A stretch of DNA of 5,055 bases, from contig CAYVDO010000516.1 of the NCBI GenBank assembly GCA_964450125.1, forward strand, positions 1 to 5,055, in the 5' to 3' direction. This document shows, piece after piece, positions 1-5,055 of the stretch. How positions within the stretch are numbered: position 1 is the stretch's first letter; each line of letters starts with the position of its first letter. Position numbers and translations under genes: made by a program. Source of the DNA: JADJOY01 sp964450125. Lineage in GTDB: Bacteria; JADJOY01. The notes beneath the pieces are model-generated. The model saw only the letters and a program-made list of their open reading frames with translations. It was not told the DNA's origin and ran no database searches.

Positions 1-1235
1 GCCTCGAGCGCGCCGCGCATGCGCTCGATCGCCGCGGCGCGAGTCTCTCCCCACGCCGAGACCTTGGCCACCATCGGATCGTAGAAGGGCGACACCGTGT
101 AGCCACCCTGCACACCCGAATCCACGCGCACGCCGTCTCCCTCGGGAAAGGCCAGCGTCTCGATGAGCCCCGGAGAAGGCATGAATTTCTTGTCGGGATC
201 CTCGGCGTAGATGCGGCACTCGATCGCCGACCCGCGCTGGGCGAGTGCGTCGCCGTCGAGCCCGGAGTGCTGCCCCGCCGCGACGCGAAGCTGCATCTCC
301 ACCAGATCGAGCCCGGTCGTGAGCTCGGTGACCGGGTGCTCCACCTGCAAACGGGTATTCATCTCCAGGAAGTAGAAGCTCATGTCGCGGTCCACCAGGA
401 ACTCCACGGTGCCAGCGTTCACGTAGCCGACGGCGCGGGCCGCTTCCCGCGCCGCCTCGTGGAGCGCACGCCGAACCTCGGGACTCTTGCCGTCGAGGAA
501 AAGCGGCGAGGGCGTCTCCTCGATCACCTTCTGGTGGCGGCGCTGCACCGAGCACTCGCGTTCGAAGATGTGGTGCGCGGTGCCGTCGAGCTCGCCGAAC
601 ACCTGCACCTCGACGTGGCGCGGCCGTTCCAGGTAGCGCTCCAGGTACACGGCGCCGTTGCCGAATGCGCGACGCGCTCGCTCGCTGGCCGATTCGACCA
701 GCTTCACGAGCTGCTCGGGACCTTCGGCGACCTGCATGCCGATGCCACCACCACCGCCCACCGCCTTGATGAGCACCGGGAAGCCGATGCGCTCGGCTTC
801 GTCGAGAGCGCGCTCGGGCTCGACCGGCGCCAGCGTGCCGGGCACCACCGGCACACCGGCGGCCGACATCGTCTCCCGCGCCCGAACCTTGTCGCCCATG
901 AGCGTGATGACCTCGGGCGACGGCCCCACCCACACCAAGCCCGAATCCCGTACACGCCGCGCGAAATCTGCGTTCTCCGACAGGAACCCGTAGCCGGGAT
1001 GAATCGCCTCGGCGCCGCTCGCCTGGGCGATCTTCAGGATCGCTTCGACGTTCAGATAGCTCTTGAGCGACGGCGCTTCTCCGACGCGATGGGCTTCGTC
1101 CGCGAAGTAGCGATGCAGCGCCCGCTCGTCGGCGTCGGAGTAGAGCGCCACCGTCTCGATCCCGAGCTTCCGCGCGGATCGGATGACACGGCACGCGATC
1201 TCGCCGCGATTGGCCACCAGGAGCTTCCGGAACAT
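1..1235 (-). CDS. accC: Biotin carboxylase subunit of acetyl-/acyl-CoA carboxylase (partial, C-terminus beyond window)
   Basis: This enzyme carboxylates biotin on the carrier protein using ATP and bicarbonate, the first half-reaction of acetyl-CoA (or propionyl-/other acyl-CoA) carboxylase in the cytoplasm. The reverse-strand frame is open from ATG at 1235 to the window edge, giving 411 codons. It begins MFRKLLVANRGEIACRVIRS, the family N-terminus. Visible motifs: HPGYGFLSEN near 79-88; GDK with Lys116; IKAVGGGGGIGM at 156-167 (glycine-rich ATP lid, Lys157); HVEVQVF at 207-213; and EMNTRLQVEHPVTE at 291-304, which carries the Glu/Asn/Arg active-site residues. RIYAEDP with Arg341 and a PSPG motif follow. 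Free-standing AccC is about 450 residues, so about 40 would be missing. A longer alpha subunit with a fused biotin carrier domain (PccA/MccA type) cannot be excluded because the end is outside the window. The start is supported by GGAGAGG at 1251-1245, 9 bases upstream. It is transcribed divergently from the GTPase genes. Confidence 0.95.
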   Translation of the reverse strand, partial: MFRKLLVANRGEIACRVIRSARKLGIETVALYSDADERALHRYFADEAHRVGEAPSLKSYLNVEAILKIAQASGAEAIHPGYGFLSENADFARRVRDSGLVWVGPSPEVITLMGDKVRARETMSAAGVPVVPGTLAPVEPERALDEAERIGFPVLIKAVGGGGGIGMQVAEGPEQLVKLVESASERARRAFGNGAVYLERYLERPRHVEVQVFGELDGTAHHIFERECSVQRRHQKVIEETPSPLFLDGKSPEVRRALHEAAREAARAVGYVNAGTVEFLVDRDMSFYFLEMNTRLQVEHPVTELTTGLDLVEMQLRVAAGQHSGLDGDALAQRGSAIECRIYAEDPDKKFMPSPGLIETLAFPEGDGVRVDSGVQGGYTVSPFYDPMVAKVSAWGETRAAAIERMRGALE

Positions 1236-1269
1236 GAGCACGAGCCTCTCCGCCGACAGATTCCGGCGG
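1236..1269 (-). promoter_or_regulatory. accC leader: Shine-Dalgarno abutting a GC hairpin
   Basis: On the minus strand the leader carries GGAGAGG (1251-1245), 9 bases before the accC ATG, a good ribosome binding site. Immediately upstream CCGCCG (1269-1264) and CGGCGG (1255-1250) can pair as a 6-bp all-GC stem around an 8-base loop. The stem's 3' arm ends in the first two G residues of the ribosome binding site. It could reduce ribosome access, but short GC stems are common by chance in DNA of this composition. Confidence 0.45.
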
Positions 1270-1293
1270 TGCGATGGGAAAGAAAGCCGGCGG

Positions 1294-1323
1294 AACGTAG
1301 AGGCGCGTCGCCTGAGCTGTCAA
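1294..1323 (-). promoter_or_regulatory. Putative sigma70-type promoter for accC
   Basis: Reading the minus strand, a perfect -35 hexamer TTGACA (1323-1318) is followed after 18 bases by TACGTT (1299-1294). The latter keeps the first two T/A positions and the final T of the -10 consensus. This would place the transcript start near 1287 and give a leader of about 50 bases before the accC ATG. The -35 box is strong and the -10 weak, so the call is moderate. The -35 context CCTTGACA is identical to that of the promoter at 4343. Confidence 0.5.
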
Positions 1324-1400
1324 GGAATCGCACCGCGCGACGGCACGGCGACGCCCTGCGCGTAGGCGCACCGCTTTCGCCCCGGAATCGCATTCTGCAT

Positions 1401-1430
1401 TTGACCATGCTCGACGCTCACCGCTATGAT
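1401..1430 (+). promoter_or_regulatory. Putative sigma70-type promoter for the MglA-like gene pair
   Basis: TTGACC (1401-1406) and TATGAT (1425-1430) are separated by 18 bases; each differs from the -35 or -10 consensus at one position. Transcription would start near 1437, about 54 bases upstream of the ATG at 1491. The region around and just after the -10 box is unusually AT-rich for this window (bases 1429-1442), which would ease strand opening. No second promoter is evident in the 12-base gap before the next gene, so it probably drives both GTPase genes. Confidence 0.6.
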
Positions 1431-1442
1431 TTTTTGAAAAAT
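1429..1442. promoter_or_regulatory. AT-rich near-palindrome at the promoter start region (possible operator)
   Basis: ATTTTTTGAAAAAT reads as ATTTTT, a central TG, then AAAAAT, so the two 6-base arms are exact inverted repeats. It overlaps the end of the predicted -10 box and the expected transcription start, where a bound regulator would block initiation. The downstream gene itself encodes a C-terminal helix-turn-helix, so autoregulation is conceivable. That link is inference; the tract may simply help promoter melting. Confidence 0.3.
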
Positions 1443-1490
1443 TTCGCGGACTCCCGGGGTGGAGGGTGCTCGCGATCCCGAGGTTGACCG

Positions 1491-2648
1491 ATGGCACTGA
1501 TCCGGTACGCGACCCGGGAGATCACCGCAAAGCTCGTCTACTACGGACCTGGGCTCTCCGGAAAAACCAGCAATCTTCAGTTCATCCATTCGCGGCGCGC
1601 CTTCGGCAAGGTCGGCGAGCTCTTGAGCCTGGCCACCGGCGGCGACCGCACGCTGTTCTTCGACTTGCTCCCGGTGAGCGCCGGCACGATCGCCGGCTTC
1701 AACCTGCGGTTCCAGCTCTTCACCGTGCCGGGGCAGATCTTCTACAACAAGACCCGTAAGATGGTGCTGCGCGACGCCGACGGCGTGGTGCTGGTCGCGG
1801 ACAGCGCGCGCGACGCGGCCGAACGCAATCGCGAGAGCCTCGACAACCTCAAGCAGAACCTGAACGAGAACGGGCTCGACTACGAGACCATTCCGCTGGT
1901 GCTGCAGCTCAACAAGCGCGACCTGCCCGATGCGCAATCCATCGCGGCGATGGACTCGGCGCTCAACGATCGGCACGTGCCGATCTTCGAGGCCATCGCC
2001 ACCGAGGGCATCGGCGTGGTCGAGACGCTGCAGACGGTGATGCGCGCCGCGCTCGCCGATCTCGATCGCAAATACAACATCTATCGCGGCAAGGGTGGCG
2101 AGGCATCGGACCCGTTGGCGAGCTTCGATCTCGGGCTCGGCGTGCCGAACGCGCCCGCCCGACCGCTCGCTCCTACCATCACGCCGGTGCCTGCGAACGC
2201 GCCGCAGGCCCGGGAGCTGCCCCGCGCAACGAGCCCCGCTACCCGCGTTCCCACGTCCGCAGCTCCGACGCATCCCGGCGGCGCCACGGCGCCGAGCCGC
2301 GAGGCCAGCTCGCCGGCCCCTCGCGGCGCATCCCCGGCGGGCGGCGAGCGCACCCTCGCCGACCTGCTCGCAGAAACCGTCGCACGCATCGACGTCCTCG
2401 CCACCGAGCTTCGGCAGGCGCAGACCGAGGACAGACGCGACCTCAAGACGGTCATCGAGGGCCTCAAGGCCCCCGCCGTCATGAGCTTGGAGGAGGCCGC
2501 GCGCTACCTGCAGGTTTCCCCGGCAACCCTCGAATCGCTCGCCAACGACCGCGCCATTCCTTGCACCCGCCTGGACCCGGCCAGCGGTTGGCTCTTCACC
2601 AAGGCATTGCTCGACGAGTGGGTCGCCGCACGTAGCCGCAACCCGTGA
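1491..2648 (+). CDS. MglA-family GTPase with C-terminal coiled coil and excisionase-like helix-turn-helix
   Basis: Residues 1-195 align end to end with MglA, the Ras-like polarity GTPase of Myxococcus. The opening MALIRYATREI resembles the MglA start, supporting ATG 1491, with GAGG 7 bases upstream. The core is intact: P-loop GPGLSGKTS at 19-27 (Lys25, Thr26); switch I GDRTLFFD at 51-58 with Arg53, the MglA intrinsic arginine finger; FTVPGQ at 77-82 with MglA-type Thr78 and catalytic Gln82; and NKRD at 141-144. MglA normally ends near residue 195, but here about 190 more follow: a Pro/Ala/Thr-rich linker (about 204-286), a probable coiled coil (about 288-325, hydrophobic 3-4 spacing), and a domain at 331-381. 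That domain starts MSLEEAARYLQVSPATLESL and ends with a W-L-F and ALLDEWVAAR helix, typical of excisionase/MerR-like winged helix-turn-helix (HTH_17 type). The fusion suggests a GTP-controlled DNA-binding protein, which is inferred. Family assignment is firm, cellular role unknown. The next gene begins 12 bases downstream. Confidence 0.9.
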   Translation: MALIRYATREITAKLVYYGPGLSGKTSNLQFIHSRRAFGKVGELLSLATGGDRTLFFDLLPVSAGTIAGFNLRFQLFTVPGQIFYNKTRKMVLRDADGVVLVADSARDAAERNRESLDNLKQNLNENGLDYETIPLVLQLNKRDLPDAQSIAAMDSALNDRHVPIFEAIATEGIGVVETLQTVMRAALADLDRKYNIYRGKGGEASDPLASFDLGLGVPNAPARPLAPTITPVPANAPQARELPRATSPATRVPTSAAPTHPGGATAPSREASSPAPRGASPAGGERTLADLLAETVARIDVLATELRQAQTEDRRDLKTVIEGLKAPAVMSLEEAARYLQVSPATLESLANDRAIPCTRLDPASGWLFTKALLDEWVAARSRNP

Positions 2649-2654
2649 AGGGGA
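2648..2654 (+). promoter_or_regulatory. Ribosome binding site deciding a GTG start, overlapping the upstream stop codon
   Basis: AAGGGGA lies 6 bases before the GTG at 2661, and its first A is the last base of the preceding gene's TGA (2646-2648). Translation from this GTG gives MSFLI, matching the conserved MglA-type N-terminus and placing the P-loop at residue 19, as in its neighbour. The tight spacing suggests co-transcription and possibly translational coupling. Confidence 0.65.
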
Positions 2655-2660
2655 CGCGAC

Positions 2661-4220
2661 GTGTCGTTTCTGATCTCGCGCGCCCCGATCACCCGTTGCC
2701 GGGTGGTCTATTTCGGGCCACCGGGCGCAGGAAAAGCGACCAGCCTTCGTTACGTGTACGCGAACATCAACCCGCTGCGCAAAGGCGAGCTGCGCCAGCG
2801 GGCGCGGGGACGGGATCAGATCCTGGAGCTGTCGTTCGACGTTCGCATTCGCTCGTCGGTGGCGCGGGTGAGCCTGGCGACCGTCAGCGGCCCCGTCACG
2901 GACCCGCAGATCTTCGTCGAGGTGCTGGAAGGCGTGCACGGGTTGGTGTTGGTCGCCGATTCCTCGCCGACCGCATTCGGCGCCAACCTGCGCAGCCTCC
3001 AACTCGTCGAGCAGGCTCTCGGCGTGACTCGTCGCCGCCTCGCCTCCATCCCGCACGTCCACCAGTACAACAAGCGCGACCTCGACGACGCGCTGCCGAT
3101 CGCCGAGCTCGACGACGCGCTCAATCGCTACGCCGTGCCGTCGTTCGCAACCGTCGCCACCGAGGGGCGTGACGTCGAAGACGCGTTGGTTTCGGTCACC
3201 GCCGGCATCATCGACACTTCCAGCCAGGACCGCGCTGGCGGCGCGACCGAACCGCCGGGTCGCGAGTCACAGCCGGAGCTCACACCTCTCGAGCGTGCGG
3301 AACGCCAGAATCTCAAGCAGCGCCTGGCGCGCCAACGTCGCCGCGAGGAGATCGACAAGGCGCTGGAGCTGGCGTCCCGCTTCTTCGAGCAGGACGATCT
3401 CACCGAGTGCCTGCGGTGGGCGCGCAAGGCGCTGGAGCACGACCCCGAGCACACGCGTGCCCGCGACCTCTACGATCGCGCCAAGGCGAAGCTCGACGAG
3501 CTGGTGGAACGGCTCTACGACGACGCGGTGGCGGCGCGCGACGACGGCGATCTCGCCGGCGCGGCCGAGCGCGCCGAGCACGCGCTCGAGCTTCATCCCC
3601 ACCATCGCGGATTCGAGCTCTTGCTCAGCGAGGTGCGCGCGCTCACGCGGCGCGCGATCGGCGCCGGTGCCCCGGAAAGCGCCGCCGCGGTCGTCGTCTC
3701 GACGCCCGCGCGTGCGGTGGCCAGCGCATCGCGCGCCGAGCCCACTCGTGACTCCGAAGCAGAGCAGGACGAGCACAAGGCCGAAGTCGTGGCGCTGATC
3801 CGCCAGAGCGAAGACCTGCTGCGGCGGGCCGAGCACCGCGGCGCCCTGGAGATCCTGGCGCAGCTCGAAGCGCGCGCCGACCGCTTGGGCGCGAGCGCCC
3901 GGGGCCTCGTGGCCGCGCTCGAACAACGGCGCCGTGCGGTCTTCGAGGCGCTCAAGCAGCGCGCGCGGTCGCGACTCACCGCCGGCGACTACGACCGCGC
4001 CCTCGAGGATCTGACGCTCTTGCTCGAGCACGATGCCCAGGACGCGCAAGCGCTGGCGCTCGTGGACCAGGTGGGCACGGCGATCATCGCGCGCGCCGCG
4101 AGCAACAACGTGAAGCCAGCGCGACGCGACGGGGACGAACCTGAGGCAACGGGATCCGACCGTTGGGACCTCGCCGCTCGGCTCGAGCCCTCCTCACCAC
4201 GCCGCAAGCGCGGCGGCTGA
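2661..4220 (+). CDS. Degenerate MglA-like (pseudo-)GTPase with C-terminal TPR-like repeats
   Basis: Residues 1-186 are a paralogue of the preceding GTPase domain: YFGPPGAGK at 17-25, GLVLVADS at 94-101, HQYNKRDLDDA at 134-144 and a VPSFATVATEG motif at 159-169. Guanine recognition (NKRD, 137-140) and P-loop Lys25 remain, but several active-site positions are changed: P-loop Thr to Ala26, the arginine-finger position to Gln53, switch I Thr to Ile54, and TVPGQ to TVSGP (74-78), removing the catalytic Gln. It may bind nucleotide but is unlikely to hydrolyse it normally. Residues 205-335 and 370-480 are charged and helical, with about four TPR-like units around 232-262, 283-313, 376-406 and 428-458 (for example AGDYDRALEDLTLLLEHD), suggesting protein-protein binding. 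A low-complexity linker (about 334-370) separates the two halves, and the C-terminus is basic (RRKRGG). There is no signal peptide or membrane segment. The start is GTG with AAGGGGA 6 bases upstream. It is probably co-expressed with the upstream gene; the partnership is inferred. Confidence 0.85.
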   Translation: MSFLISRAPITRCRVVYFGPPGAGKATSLRYVYANINPLRKGELRQRARGRDQILELSFDVRIRSSVARVSLATVSGPVTDPQIFVEVLEGVHGLVLVADSSPTAFGANLRSLQLVEQALGVTRRRLASIPHVHQYNKRDLDDALPIAELDDALNRYAVPSFATVATEGRDVEDALVSVTAGIIDTSSQDRAGGATEPPGRESQPELTPLERAERQNLKQRLARQRRREEIDKALELASRFFEQDDLTECLRWARKALEHDPEHTRARDLYDRAKAKLDELVERLYDDAVAARDDGDLAGAAERAEHALELHPHHRGFELLLSEVRALTRRAIGAGAPESAAAVVVSTPARAVASASRAEPTRDSEAEQDEHKAEVVALIRQSEDLLRRAEHRGALEILAQLEARADRLGASARGLVAALEQRRRAVFEALKQRARSRLTAGDYDRALEDLTLLLEHDAQDAQALALVDQVGTAIIARAASNNVKPARRDGDEPEATGSDRWDLAARLEPSSPRRKRGG

Positions 4221-4300
4221 CGGGTTCCACCCCGAGTCGAATCGCGACGCTCGTCGACGCACCGCGAGCCACAGCCCCTCGTCCGGACCCTGCTCGGGCA

Positions 4301-4327
4301 CGAATGCCGCGCGCATTCGCTCGTTTT
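4301..4327 (+). terminator. Possible intrinsic terminator after the GTPase pair
   Basis: CGAATGC (4301-4307) and GCATTCG (4313-4319) form a perfect 7-bp stem with a 5-base loop, followed four bases later by TTTT (4324-4327), with a further T run at 4336-4340. It lies 80 bases after the second GTPase gene and just before the next promoter, where a terminator is expected. The T tract is short and interrupted, so the call is moderate. Confidence 0.4.
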
Positions 4328-4342
4328 CACGGCCGTTTTTCC

Positions 4343-4372
4343 TTGACATCGAAAAATCTGCGGCCGTAGCAT
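4343..4372 (+). promoter_or_regulatory. Sigma70-type promoter for the membrane-protein gene
   Basis: A perfect -35 box TTGACA (4343-4348) is followed after 18 bases by TAGCAT (4367-4372), which matches the -10 consensus at four positions. Transcription would begin near 4379, leaving a leader of about 33 bases before the ATG at 4412. This indicates a transcription unit separate from the GTPase genes. Confidence 0.6.
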
Positions 4373-4411
4373 CGACCACGCAGCTCGAGGTGCAACGCGC
4401 GAGGAGGACAA

Positions 4412-4999
4412 ATGCGGGCAGGTCAGGATCTCACCAGCTTGGCCACGTACTTCGGCGGGCTCGCTGGCTGGTTGGCCCTCGGATTCATCGCCCTCGCTGG
4501 CCTCAACCCGAGCCTCGGTCTGGTCGGCATCGTCTCAGCTCACAAGACCATCTACTGCGGCTTTCCGCTCGCAGCCAGCGTCTTCACCGCGTTCATCATC
4601 TACGCCTCGCGCGAGCGCATCGAGAACTTCTACTTTCCGGCGCGCGGCTTCGAAGAGTTGGGCCACACGCTCAAGGCGAGCGCGCTCAACATCTGGCCGG
4701 TGTTCCTCGGTGCGTGCGCGTGTCTGCTGATCTATCTCTACGCTTACGAAGGCCTCGCCGGATTGATCGCTGGAAATCCGCCGACCGCGGACCAGCGACA
4801 AGCGAGCATCCTGCTGCTCTTGCCCTACACGCTCGCCTTCGCCGGATTCACGGCCACCAGTGCGCTCATCGCCATCAAGGAGGCGATCCGAGCCAGCCGG
4901 ATCGCGTTCGGGCTGGAAGAGACGGAAGGCGCGACTACCGAGCTCACCGATCGCGTGCTGCGAGGTACACCCGCGCTGGGAGCGCGGACGGCGCGGTAG
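4412..4999 (+). CDS. Uncharacterised integral membrane protein with about four transmembrane segments
   Basis: I do not recognise this 195-residue protein. The ATG at 4412 is supported by GAGGAGG (4401-4407), 4 bases upstream, and by the promoter at 4343. Hydrophobic stretches at about 17-41, 47-66, 91-121 and 132-155 predict four inner-membrane helices. The start (MRAGQDLTSLATYFGGLAGW) is not a clear cleavable signal peptide. Between helices 2 and 3 is a charged loop with RERIENFYFPARGFEELGH (67-85), and residues 156-195 form a charged tail (KEAIRASRIAFGLEE) that is probably cytoplasmic. The loop after helix 2 starts with RER, so by the positive-inside rule it is also probably cytoplasmic. 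A second Cys-containing patch, CAC, lies in helix 3 (102-104). No catalytic motif, transporter signature or lipobox is visible. It has its own promoter, so proximity to the GTPase genes is weak evidence of shared function. Coding potential is good, function unknown. Confidence 0.8.
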   Translation: MRAGQDLTSLATYFGGLAGWLALGFIALAGLNPSLGLVGIVSAHKTIYCGFPLAASVFTAFIIYASRERIENFYFPARGFEELGHTLKASALNIWPVFLGACACLLIYLYAYEGLAGLIAGNPPTADQRQASILLLLPYTLAFAGFTATSALIAIKEAIRASRIAFGLEETEGATTELTDRVLRGTPALGARTAR

Positions 5000-5003
5000 T
5001 TTC

Positions 5004-5048
5004 CGCGGGGGGGGGGTGAAACCCCCCCCCCCCCCCGCGCCCCCCCCC
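5004..5048. repeat. G/C homopolymer hairpin at window end (terminator stem or assembly artefact)
   Basis: Eight bases after the membrane-protein stop, a run of 10 G (5007-5016), TGAAA, then 15 C (5022-5036) can fold into a hairpin. CGC before the G run and GCG after the C run would pair as well if both runs were equal in length. A further 9 C follow (5040-5048). A hairpin here would suit a transcription terminator, though no T tract follows. Runs this pure at a sequence end are also typical of misread homopolymers, so lengths and bases here should not be trusted. Confidence 0.4.
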
Positions 5049-5055
5049 GGACGGG

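Noticed and set aside
267..1487. 406-codon plus-strand open frame across the biotin carboxylase region
   Set aside because: The opposite strand carries a motif-perfect biotin carboxylase; this frame is rich in His, Arg and Leu with no family motif and is its antisense shadow.
1320..3062. 580-codon minus-strand open frame antisense to both GTPase genes
   Set aside because: It runs opposite two clear MglA-family genes, has a low-complexity Arg/Ala/Val/Gly-rich composition with no recognisable motif, and is a typical shadow of GC-biased third positions.
3081..3121. Direct repeat CTCGACGACGCGCT at 3081-3094 and 3108-3121
   Set aside because: The copies are 27 bases (nine codons) apart in frame and encode LDDAL twice, at positions explained by the conserved NKRDLxDA and DxALN motifs of the family. 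This is coincidental codon use.
3267..4049. 260-codon minus-strand open frame inside the TPR region
   Set aside because: It is antisense to the pseudo-GTPase/TPR gene, has no ribosome binding site evidence or motif, and is explained by codon bias.
4200..4215. Short GC hairpin CGCCGC-AAGC-GCGGCG at the end of the TPR gene
   Set aside because: It lies inside the coding sequence before the stop and has no T tract. The hairpin at 4301-4319 is a better terminator candidate.
4390..5019. 209-codon plus-strand frame overlapping the membrane-protein gene
   Set aside because: It is Arg/His-rich with no plausible domain. The overlapping frame at 4412-4999 has a strong ribosome binding site and coherent membrane helices.

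Overview
The window is GC-rich, with strongly G/C-biased third codon positions that throw long open frames onto the antisense strands. It looks like chromosomal bacterial DNA. The MglA-type small GTPases, a family best known from gliding and predatory Myxococcota/Deltaproteobacteria and relatives, suggest a myxobacterium-like or other deltaproteobacterial-type organism. That is inference; no rRNA or lineage marker is present. No tRNA, IS element or CRISPR array was seen.

Layout: (1) Bases 1-1235, minus strand: the N-terminal 411 codons of a biotin carboxylase (AccC type), cut off by the left edge. (2) Bases 1236-1490: a divergent intergenic region with a good promoter for each direction, a GC hairpin in the accC leader and an AT-rich near-palindrome just downstream of the rightward -10 box. 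(3) Bases 1491-2648 and 2661-4220, plus strand: two tandem genes 12 bases apart, each starting with an MglA-like GTPase domain but with different C-terminal extensions. The first has an intact GTPase core, a Pro/Ala-rich linker, a probable coiled coil and an excisionase/MerR-type helix-turn-helix. The second has a degraded GTPase core (base-recognition motif kept; Mg-binding, arginine-finger and catalytic glutamine positions lost) followed by TPR-like helical repeats. (4) Bases 4221-4411: a probable hairpin terminator, then a clear sigma70-type promoter. (5) Bases 4412-4999, plus strand: an unrecognised protein of 195 residues with about four membrane segments. (6) Bases 5000-5055: G and C homopolymer runs that form a hairpin and look partly like a contig-end artefact.

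The most interesting content is the two-gene unit at 1491-4220. A catalytically intact polarity-type GTPase fused to a DNA-binding domain sits beside a pseudo-GTPase paralogue fused to a protein-interaction scaffold. A reasonable but untested reading is that the two act together, for example as a GTPase/pseudo-GTPase pair that links nucleotide state to DNA binding. No MglB-type GTPase-activating partner is encoded in the window. The biotin carboxylase and the membrane protein appear to be separate transcription units.
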